DNA of 64,000 bases from UBA6623 sp965248235. Its GTDB lineage: Bacteria > Acidobacteriota > Terriglobia > Bryobacterales > UBA6623. A model generated the notes under the pieces. That model saw only the letters and a list, made by a program, of their open reading frames with translations. It ran no database searches and was not told the origin of the DNA. The position numbers and the translations under genes were made by a program. Positions 35,302-42,404 of the stretch are shown here, piece after piece. The DNA lies in contig CBDFIU010000003.1 of assembly GCA_965248235.1 (NCBI GenBank), positions 620,001 through 684,000 of the forward strand, given 5' to 3'. Position 1 is the first letter of the stretch. Each line of letters opens with the position of its first letter.

Positions 35302-35896
35302 ATGCCAATCGCGAAGCTAGTTCGTGAAAATACGGCGCTTGTCATCGGCATCATGTTGCCGGTTGTCGTCGTGGTCTTTTCTTGCTGGCGACGATGATTC
35401 CACCGCTGCTGGTGGCCCCGCCCCAATACAAGTTTCTGTTCGCCCAAGATTACGGCTATAGCGGTCCACAGTCTCGTTGGCGATTTAAGATCGATGTCGA
35501 TTCTGAGCGAAGATTGCGCGTGCGGGCGTTTCCGACCGAGCCGGTAACCTATGCTCCGCACGCCCGACTGTTCTTGTCTGAGCCGGCGAGCGAACAGGTT
35601 CGGGAAATCAAGCTCCGTTGCCCGAGACGACCGAGGACGCCGCCGACGGCGTCGCTGTCGAAGTTCCCGAGTTCGCCGACCAAGTGATCGACTCAAACTG
35701 GACCGCCCCCGACGGTTATGAGTTCGTCAAGCCCGGCCGCGGCGGTGGCGGCCTGATGGGGTTGTTCTACCCGCGGAGCCGTCGTGGTTTGTCGATCAGC
35801 AAGAGCGGCGCTCTCGTTACCGTGCCGCCGGGCGAACATCTTTACGGATACCAGGCTAGGTTCGTGGGCTGGATCGTCACTCCGTCCGATCACTAG
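35302..35896 (+). pseudogene. Decayed single-pass membrane protein gene, function unknown
   Basis: The ATG at 35302 starts MPIAKLVRENTALVIGIMLP, an N-terminal membrane anchor. Protein-like sequence then needs two one-base shifts: near 35370 (to LLATMIPPLLVAPPQYKFLF and RWRFKIDVDSERRLRV) and near 35612 (to LPETTEDAADGVAVEVPEF). It ends with GEHLYGYQARFVGWIVTPSDH at 35896. The restored protein would have about 197 residues, one helix and an extracytoplasmic beta-rich part. I do not recognise the family with certainty; similar genes sit beside DUF2157-type membrane proteins, as here (next start at 35903). Confidence 0.5.
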
Positions 35897-35902
35897 AAAG
35901 CC

Positions 35903-36320
35903 ATGACCGAGAAAGAACAAGCGCTCAAGCAAGTTGCCGAGATCGCGCGCGAACACTCTACTAACGGCGGCCGAGATCCTTGAGGAACTGTTGTCCGCCA
36001 CGGAAGGTTCCGATTCCAAATCGTCTCTGCTGACACGCCTGTTCGGCTACCTGGGCGGAATTTTCGTGCTCGCCGGCTTGGGCGTCTTTATCGAGATGCA
36101 GTGGGCGCTGATGAATTCCTTCGCCAGAATCGCTGTCACGCTCGGTTCGGGTATCGCGGTATTCGTGATGGCTCTGTTCGCGGATGCTGACGAGCGTTGG
36201 AAAAATGTCGCTGTGCCGTTATTCTTGCTGGCCGCCGTGCTGCAACCCATGGGCATTCTCGTGGCGATCGCGGAGTTCTCGAAAGGCGGCGATGATCGTC
36301 ACGCGATCCTTCTGACGCGA
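35903..36320 (+). pseudogene. Truncated DUF2157-like polytopic membrane protein
   Basis: Starts at ATG 35903 (MTEKEQALKQVAEIAREH) seven bases after the previous stop. A shift near 35955 is needed to continue into LTAAEILEELL. Two or three hydrophobic segments follow (LFGYLGGIFVLAGLGVFIE, SFARIAVTLGSGIAVFVMALF, VPLFLLAAVLQPMGILVAI). Family-like sequence fades after EFSKGGDDRHAILL at about 36320, where non-coding and repeat sequence begins; family C sequence starts at 36382. DUF2157-type proteins are normally several hundred residues longer, so the gene has lost its 3' half. Confidence 0.5.
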
Positions 36321-36749
36321 CCGGTTACGGCACCGACGGCGGCACAGGAGCGGCGACGCGCCCGAAACCGACGCAAGTTTCTAGCCCGCTTTTCTCACCG
36401 CGTGGCGAGGCGGTTAAGGCCGTCTCGCCCTTATCAAACCGAGGCGCGCATTAAATGTGGCCATATGGCACACCGCTCGGTGTCTTCAAACGTGGAAGCC
36501 CTCTCGCCATGCGAACAATAGAATCCGAGCCCAGAGCGCAAGCGACGGGCCCCGAGCGACCGCGGAACCCCGGGGCGCGGCAGCCCGGCTCACCCGGCTT
36601 GGGTTCGCGAATAGGCCGGCCCTTGTAGGGCTGGTTTCCGGTTTCCGGTTTAGAGCCCTCGTCGTCCGGCACGAGGCCGTTTCAACGGCCTTCTCCCATG
36701 TGGCTTTAGCCAGGGTCGAAGGTCAGCACCGCTCACGCGTAGCGTGATG
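36321..36749. other. Intergenic stretch with repeat relics
   Basis: About 430 bp without a supported gene. It contains the first 31 bases of family C (36382-36412) and several short palindromes, such as GAGGCCGTTTCAACGGCCTTC (36681-36701). Nothing else was recognised. Confidence 0.5.
36382..36412. repeat. Family C repeat, left-end fragment
   Basis: TAGCCCGCTTTTCTCACCGC then GTGGCGAGGCGG matches the left terminal repeat of family C; the rest is missing. Confidence 0.65.
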
Positions 36750-36820
36750 ACCAAGCGAAGACTTCAGGTAGCGATACGCTCGGGCCCGGGCCGTCGATTC
36801 TCCATGTTCATGTCGCGTAC
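36750..36820. repeat. Family D repeat, copy 2
   Basis: ACCAAGCGAAGACTTCAGGT through CCCGGGCCGTCGATTCTCCA, homologous to 30762-30832. It ends 73 bp before the nickel/cobalt exporter start. Confidence 0.7.
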
Positions 36821-36893
36821 CCCCGGTGTTTGTCTTGGGTCGTGCGCGTCGGCTTACAATGAATAGCTGCGCTAGGGCGCTTGTGGGGAGCCT

Positions 36894-37880
36894 GTGCCGA
36901 GCACGACGCCGCGTCTTATTTCATTGCTGGTGATTTTGATCGCCTTGGCGGCGCCGTTGGCGGCTTGGCAAGGCTCTCACGACGGCGAGCTTGGCGAGAA
37001 GCTCAAAGAGTTGGTTCGGGCCGCCGACCCGGATTCGGGATTCTTCTTGTGGGCGCTGGGGGTTGCGTTCTTGGCCGGCGCCGCGCATGCCTTAACGCCC
37101 GGTCACGGCAAAGCGCTCGTGGCGGCTTATCTGGTGGGCTCGAAAGGGACCGTTTGGGACGCCGTATTTCTGGGCAGCGTAGTGACGGTGACGCACACTG
37201 CGGCCGTATTCGTGCTCGGCTTGCTGACGCTCTACGCTTCGCAATATTTCCTGATGGAGCAACTCTATGCCGGGCTGTCGGTGATCAGCGGCGTGCTGAT
37301 CGTGGGGATCGGATCGTGGCTGCTTAGCTCGCGCTGGAAGTTCTTCCGGCATCCCGAGTTGGCCGAAGCCGCGGCGCACTCCCATTCGCATGGGCCGTTC
37401 GGACACACCCACTCGCACGATCATTCCCATCAGGACGGTCATTCGCACGACCACGACCGTTCGCACGACCACGACCATTCTCACGACCTTGGGCATGAGG
37501 AGGATTCGGGCCACGCGCACAGCCATGAACACGACCACTCCCACGCGCCGTCGGGAGAAGGGCGGGGAAGTCTGCTGTCGCTGGGGATTTCGGGCGGGTT
37601 GATTCCTTGTCCGGAAGCGCTGGCCGTTTTGCTGATCTCTTTCACGCTCAACCGCATTATGTTCGGGTTGATTATCCTGCTGGCGTTTAGCTTGGGGCTG
37701 GCGGCGATCTTGATCGCCATCGGCGTGGCGATGGTGATGGCCGGACCCGCGTTCAAGCGGTTTACCAAGGACGGGCCGATGATGCGTTTTCTGCCGGTGG
37801 GCAGTGCCGTGGTTGTGACGCTGTTGGGGGTTGCGATTTTGGCGAAGGCGGCGACGGACGCCGGGTGGTTGGGGACATGA
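36894..37880 (+). CDS. NicO/RcnA-like nickel/cobalt transporter with His-rich loop
   Basis: A 328-residue inner-membrane metal transporter, start GTG 36894 with GGGGAG just upstream. After a signal-like helix, the NicO motifs are HALTPGHGKALVAAYLVG (about 66-83) and GLIPCPEALAVLL in the second half. Between them is a cytosolic or periplasmic loop, about residues 160-222, made almost wholly of His, Asp and Ser (SHSHGPFGHTHSHDHSH and so on), as in RcnA-type Ni/Co exporters where it binds the metal. Export of Ni(II)/Co(II) is therefore more likely than uptake, but direction cannot be proven from sequence. The stop overlaps the start of the VWFA gene by four bases (ATGA). Confidence 0.88.
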   Translation: MPSTTPRLISLLVILIALAAPLAAWQGSHDGELGEKLKELVRAADPDSGFFLWALGVAFLAGAAHALTPGHGKALVAAYLVGSKGTVWDAVFLGSVVTVTHTAAVFVLGLLTLYASQYFLMEQLYAGLSVISGVLIVGIGSWLLSSRWKFFRHPELAEAAAHSHSHGPFGHTHSHDHSHQDGHSHDHDRSHDHDHSHDLGHEEDSGHAHSHEHDHSHAPSGEGRGSLLSLGISGGLIPCPEALAVLLISFTLNRIMFGLIILLAFSLGLAAILIAIGVAMVMAGPAFKRFTKDGPMMRFLPVGSAVVVTLLGVAILAKAATDAGWLGT

Positions 37881-38731
37881 CGGGACGCCGGGGGTGCGAA
37901 CCTCCCCGGCCCGCGGCGCTGATTGCCGGCGTCGTCCTCTTGTCTGGTTTGTTTGCTTCGATTGCCGCGGCTCAACAGATCCAATTGCTGGTTACGGTTT
38001 TCGATGAGAAGACCGGGCAGCCGATCGAGAACCTCGCGGCCGGCAACTTTTCCGTTATCGACGATAAGACGCCGCTACGCGTGATCGCAGCCGAGTACAA
38101 GAAGACCTTGCTCGACGTCATGTTGTTGGTCGATACGAGCGCGCTGGGGGAGGTCGTGCGGCCCTTGAGTGCAGCTTTTGTCGAGGCCTTGGGGCCCGAT
38201 GAGCAGATGGCGATCGTGGGATTCCACGACTCGGCTGATTTGTTGCAGGATTTCACCAACAGCAAACAAACGCTGATGGGCTCATTGCGCGGGGTCCGCT
38301 TCGGAAACAACCCGCGTATCCTCGATGCGCTTTTCGCGGGGCTTGACGGGGGGTTCGGCGTGTCCTCGGCGGCGCGCCGGGTGATCGTGCTGTTAGCGGC
38401 GGGAGTGGAAGGGCGTAGCAAGGTCCCGTTGGCGGATGTGTTGCGCTTGGCCAAGGACAAGCGCGCGTCGATCTACCCGGTTTATGTAGAGGGCGTGGAG
38501 CGGAGGTTGTTCCGCCGCTTGGCTCGACGTACCGGCGGGGCTCACTTCCGCGCCCGCCCGAGAAAGCAAGACCCCAAGGACCTGGCTGCGACTGTCTACT
38601 CCGTTTTGCGCGGGCACTATGTGCTGGAGCTGACGGGCGTCTATACTCTGGGCGACCGCATGGAGATCAAGATCCAGGGGCTGCCGAAATCGGACCTGAA
38701 GCCTTGGGCTTCGGCGCTGCCGCTGGAGTGA
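37877..38731 (+). CDS. VWFA-related Acidobacteria-type exported protein
   Basis: A 284-residue protein starting at ATG 37877 in the ATGA overlap. A signal peptide (LIAGVVLLSGLFASIAAAQQ) is followed by a short N-terminal beta unit (TVFDEKTGQPIENLAAGNFSV) that is characteristic of the acidobacterial VWFA-related family (TIGR03436 style). The von Willebrand A fold has DVMLLVDTSALG in place of the strict D-x-S-x-S metal site, then IVGFHDSADLLQDFT and RRVIVLLAAGVEGRS. The MIDAS is thus incomplete (D-T-S-A). These proteins are thought to mediate protein contacts in the periplasm. Coupling to a metal exporter may be chance or mean shared regulation. Confidence 0.85.
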   Translation: MTGRRGCEPPRPAALIAGVVLLSGLFASIAAAQQIQLLVTVFDEKTGQPIENLAAGNFSVIDDKTPLRVIAAEYKKTLLDVMLLVDTSALGEVVRPLSAAFVEALGPDEQMAIVGFHDSADLLQDFTNSKQTLMGSLRGVRFGNNPRILDALFAGLDGGFGVSSAARRVIVLLAAGVEGRSKVPLADVLRLAKDKRASIYPVYVEGVERRLFRRLARRTGGAHFRARPRKQDPKDLAATVYSVLRGHYVLELTGVYTLGDRMEIKIQGLPKSDLKPWASALPLE

Positions 38732-38758
38732 CGTGGCGTGAGCGTCCAAGCTTGGCGC

Positions 38759-38784
38759 GAACCGATTCATCGGTTCGTACTCCC
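38759..38784. repeat. Family F palindrome / possible terminator
   Basis: CGAACCGATTCATCGGTTCG is a perfect stem (nine pairs, TC loop) 28 bp after the VWFA stop codon. It lacks a T tract. Confidence 0.5.
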
Positions 38785-38975
38785 GAATTTGCGAGAATTT
38801 TCGCAAAGCCTGCACTCCCCGGATACGCCCCGATGACTCGGTGCCCCGCGACCGTGAAGCCTCACCACACGCTGGCCCCTCTTTTTCGACGTCTGGGCCG
38901 CCATAACAGATATTTCGTTCTCCTACGTCGGTACTATAGCGTTACGATCCTCGGTTTTGCGAAAATACTCGGCGT

Positions 38976-40589
38976 ATGGGACAAGAGATCTACCTCGTTG
39001 CCAACGGAGATTTGCGCCTCTCCGCCAATCGCATGTGCTGGCCGGCGCAGGCCGAAGTCGAGTCCAAACTGATTGAGACGATTGAGCGCGAAGGACATAA
39101 AGTCCGCCGCGCCCATGATTACGACGAAACCAAGCGGCACGGTTTTATCGATAGCCAAGCCCGCGGGATGGAAGTGTTTCGCTCGATTCCGCGCGACGTT
39201 CCGCTGATTGTGGTGGAAGCGGTTTGGCAATATAGCCATCATTTACTGCACGGGCTGATTACGCACGAGGGGCCGATTTTGACCGTGGCCAACTGGAGCG
39301 GTCAATGGCCGGGGCTGGTCGGCATGCTCAACCTCAACGGCAGCTTGACCAAGGCGGGAGTCGACTACAGTACGCTGTGGAGCGTCGATTTCAGCGATGA
39401 TTTCTTCCTCGGCGGGCTGCGGACGTGGCTCGCCGACGGCAAGGTCACTCACGACACGGGGCACGCCAGGGACGCCTCCGCCATCGATCTGCCCGACGAC
39501 GCGGCGACGGTAGGCCGCGATGTCGCAATCCGACTACGGACGGATAAAGCGATCATGGGCATTTTCGACGAGGGCTGCATGGGGATGTACAACGCTGTCA
39601 TCCCCGACGAGCTACTGCACCCGACCGGAGTGTTCAAGGAACGTCTCAGTCAATCCGCGCTGTACGCCGCCATGCGCGAGGTCAATGATTACGAGGCTCA
39701 AGAAGTGCGCGATTGGCTCAATGCCAAGGGTATGGCTTTCAAGATGGGATCGAGTGAGGAGTCGGACCTGACCGAGCGGCAGATTCTCGAGCAATGCAAG
39801 ATGTATATCGCGGCTTTGCGGATTGCCGATGAATTTGGTTGCGACACGATCGGCATCCAATACCAGCAAGGGCTGAAAGATCTGACGCCGGCATCGGACC
39901 TGGTCGAGGGACTATTGAATAACGTCGACCGTCCTCCCGCTAAGACCCGAGAGAACGGCCGTGTGTTGTTTGAAGGCGAGGCGCTGCCGCATTTCAACGA
40001 AGTCGACGAGTGCGCCGGGCTGGACGCCCTGGTGACCAATCGTATTTGGAAGACGTTGGGCTTTGATCCGGAAACCACGCTGCATGACGTTCGATATGGG
40101 GAGTCGTATGCGGTCGACGGGCAAGAGGAGTTTGTCTGGGTGTTTGAAATCTCGGGTTCGGTGCCTCCCCAGCACCTGATCGGCGGGTACACCGGGGCGG
40201 TCAGCGAACGCCAACCTCCGATGTATTTCCCTCTCGGCGGCGGGACCATCAAGGGGATCAGCAAGCCGGGCGAGATCGTCTGGAGTCGAATTTTCGTGGA
40301 GCACGGCGGACTTCAAGCCGATCTGGGACGCGCTAAGGTCGTCAAGCTGCCGCCGGAAGAAACCGAACGGCGTTGGCAAATCACGACGTCGCAGTGGCCG
40401 ATCATGCACGCCGTTACCTACGGCGTCGGCCGTGATCAACTAATGGCCCGCCATAAGGCCAATCACATTCAAGTCGCCTACGCTCCCGACGCGGCGGGGG
40501 CGAACCGCGCGTTGGCGGCCAAGATCGCCGCTTTCCGCGAGATGGGCATGGGCGTCCATTTGTGCGGAACCGATCACGGCTTGGATTGA
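38976..40589 (+). CDS. L-fucose/L-arabinose isomerase-like protein
   Basis: A 537-residue cytosolic protein resembling enzymes annotated fucose isomerase in planctomycetes and acidobacteria. The ATG at 38976 opens MGQEIYLVANGDLRLSANRMCWPAQ. Features compatible with the FucI/AraA fold are an N-terminal Rossmann-like part with VANWSGQWPGLVGMLNLNGSL, IMGIFDEGCMGMYNA (candidate metal-site Glu and Asp), DTIGIQYQQGLKDLTPASDL and a C-terminal HANHIQV-like segment (MARHKANHIQVAYA). Isomerisation of an aldose to a ketose is expected, but the substrate is not known. It converges with an MFS transporter gene (66 bp apart), a possible carbohydrate-use pair. Confidence 0.65.
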   Translation: MGQEIYLVANGDLRLSANRMCWPAQAEVESKLIETIEREGHKVRRAHDYDETKRHGFIDSQARGMEVFRSIPRDVPLIVVEAVWQYSHHLLHGLITHEGPILTVANWSGQWPGLVGMLNLNGSLTKAGVDYSTLWSVDFSDDFFLGGLRTWLADGKVTHDTGHARDASAIDLPDDAATVGRDVAIRLRTDKAIMGIFDEGCMGMYNAVIPDELLHPTGVFKERLSQSALYAAMREVNDYEAQEVRDWLNAKGMAFKMGSSEESDLTERQILEQCKMYIAALRIADEFGCDTIGIQYQQGLKDLTPASDLVEGLLNNVDRPPAKTRENGRVLFEGEALPHFNEVDECAGLDALVTNRIWKTLGFDPETTLHDVRYGESYAVDGQEEFVWVFEISGSVPPQHLIGGYTGAVSERQPPMYFPLGGGTIKGISKPGEIVWSRIFVEHGGLQADLGRAKVVKLPPEETERRWQITTSQWPIMHAVTYGVGRDQLMARHKANHIQVAYAPDAAGANRALAAKIAAFREMGMGVHLCGTDHGLD

Positions 40590-40655
40590 TCGCGGTCGGG
40601 GCGATTGACGATGGGCTCTATCGGGCGTCGTTCTCGACGCTCGAACCGACCACTC

Positions 40656-41957
40656 CTATTTGCCGCTGCCTTGCCCCGCTGCCTGATTGGGCTCCTCCGC
40701 CGCGCCGAGTTCGACGGGGCGGTACCCACCGAGCGACTTAAAGTAGAAGAATAATCCTCCAAAGATAAACGTCAGAACCAGCGGGAAATACGCCACATAG
40801 CGGAAAGCCGCTGCCGCCCCTTCGGCGTCGTACCATCCACCCATCATGGGTAGCACGAAAGCCACGGATAGATTGCCCGTTCCTCCGATGATGGCCAGTA
40901 GAAACGCCCCCCCGTTGGGGAATCGTTCCGACGTCACGCCGAGCATGAAGGGCCAGAAGTACGTCTTGCCGACCCCGAAAATCGTTGCCGCCGCGAAGGC
41001 TTGCCACGGCGTCTCGACATAGCTGAGTCCCAGGAGTCCAAGTCCCGAAAGAATCGCCGAAACCGTCAGTACGCCCATCGGCGAGAAGCGGTGAGCCATC
41101 GGCCCGCCATAAAAACGCAGGATGAACATGATGCCCGCCGTGTAGACAAGAATCAGAATCCCGCTCATCCCGGTGAGGTTCGTGATCACCGAGCCGACCC
41201 ACTGATCGGGACCTAGCTCAGTAGCGGCCGTCAGCCACATCGCAATCCACCACAGCAAGAACATCGGCCGCACCGCTTCCCGCACCATTTGTCCGGTGGA
41301 GACGCCCGCGGCTACGCGTTCGGTGGCGGGGAACTTTTGGCCTCGGATGAGATAGGCGTAGACTACCGCCGCGATCAAGATCAGCGAAAGCTTGATCTGC
41401 CACCCGAGAGTCGCGGTCGCCGCCGACACATTCCCGCTGTCCAAGCCCATCATCTTCGTGATGCTGTAGGCCGCCAGCCCGCCGATGATCAAACCGCCGG
41501 GCCACCAAGCATGCAACACGTTCATACGGTGCGTCTTGTCATCGGGATAGAGCGTCGTGCAGAGCGGGTTGATCACGCCCTCGACCAGACCTTGCGACAA
41601 CCCCAGCGTCAACATGGCGCCGTACAAGATGACGAATCCGGGGTCGGTGAAGTAGGCCTCCACCGGGCCGTCGGGTGTCGGCGCGAATAGGATCGCCAGC
41701 ACCCCCGCGATGTACCCGAAACTCGACACATAGAGCAACCGCCGCATGCCGAACCAATCGACCAGCGAGCCGCCAATGAGAATCGAGAGCGTAAAGCCCC
41801 AAAACGCCGGGCTCAAGATGATGCCGATCTGTTCCTTGTTCAACTGAAAATCGGCGCCCAGCGCGTCGAGAATATCGCCCCGTATGGAAAACACCATTGA
41901 CGTGGTGACAAGCGCCACGCAACTGGCCAGAAAGAGTCGGTTTCGGTTTTCGTACAT
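40656..41957 (-). CDS. MFS family transporter
   Basis: A 433-residue inner-membrane transporter with twelve predicted helices. The ATG at 41957 (MYENRNRLFLASCVALVTTS) is preceded by GGGGGA and chosen over 42008, which is in a repeat-rich lead. The MFS motif between helices 2 and 3 appears as GGSLVDWFGMRRLLYV; AWWPGGLIIGGLAAY and the C-terminal PMAHRFSPMGVL are the matching second-half positions. It is similar to sugar/proton symporters, and the neighbour is an isomerase-like gene, so sugar uptake is a fair guess. No substrate-determining motif is recognised. Confidence 0.85.
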   Translation of the reverse strand: MYENRNRLFLASCVALVTTSMVFSIRGDILDALGADFQLNKEQIGIILSPAFWGFTLSILIGGSLVDWFGMRRLLYVSSFGYIAGVLAILFAPTPDGPVEAYFTDPGFVILYGAMLTLGLSQGLVEGVINPLCTTLYPDDKTHRMNVLHAWWPGGLIIGGLAAYSITKMMGLDSGNVSAATATLGWQIKLSLILIAAVVYAYLIRGQKFPATERVAAGVSTGQMVREAVRPMFLLWWIAMWLTAATELGPDQWVGSVITNLTGMSGILILVYTAGIMFILRFYGGPMAHRFSPMGVLTVSAILSGLGLLGLSYVETPWQAFAAATIFGVGKTYFWPFMLGVTSERFPNGGAFLLAIIGGTGNLSVAFVLPMMGGWYDAEGAAAAFRYVAYFPLVLTFIFGGLFFYFKSLGGYRPVELGAAEEPNQAAGQGSGK

Positions 41958-42012
41958 CGGTTCCCCCGTTTCGAGATAGTAAAGGTCGGGACCAAGGTTG
42001 TCAACCATGGGT

Positions 42013-42042
42013 GTGCCCGTCAGGCGGTGAGCAATGCGGGCC
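42013..42042. repeat. Family C repeat, right-end fragment
   Basis: GCCCGTCAGGCGGTGAGCAATGCGGG matches the right terminal part of family C directly before a family B copy. Confidence 0.6.
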
Positions 42043-42044
42043 GA

Positions 42045-42209
42045 TACTCAGACCACGTGAAAAGACACCTTTCCCCGACCTTGTTGAGAAGGCTTCAATC
42101 CGCCGTTGCCGAGGACACCACGGCCAACCAGAGCCGCATCGCCACGCGATGCGGTCACTCAAGAATAGTGCTTTGCAGCCAAACAAACTTTTTCACGCGG
42201 TCGTGGCAC
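42045..42209. repeat. Family B repeat, uninterrupted copy
   Basis: 165 bp from TACTCAGACCACGTGAAAAG to TTTTTCACGCGGTCGTGGCA. The central hairpin is intact: CCGCATCG (42134-42141), loop CCACG (42142-42146), CGATGCGG (42147-42154). This is the empty site for the family A insertion seen at 35.0 and 62.5 kb. Confidence 0.85.
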
Positions 42210-42404
42210 TGGCCCAGGCACATGGGCAACCCTTTCGGCCAAGCAGTACGGCCGGCTCGGCCGCCAACTTGTGCCGCATCGTCGAATCAATGAACCGGCA
42301 TCCATGCTCCCCGGTGTCTTCCGCGGTAAAGACCGACACTCTTGCGGGTCCCTCTCGTGTCCCGGCGGCAAGAACCCCGCCGCGTCCCGTACTACACTGA
42401 CGAT

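Noticed and set aside
37440..37560. CRISPR-like short repetition in the His-rich region
   Set aside because: The repetition is codon-level His/Asp/Ser coding (CACGACCAC...) inside an intact transporter gene, without equal spacers.
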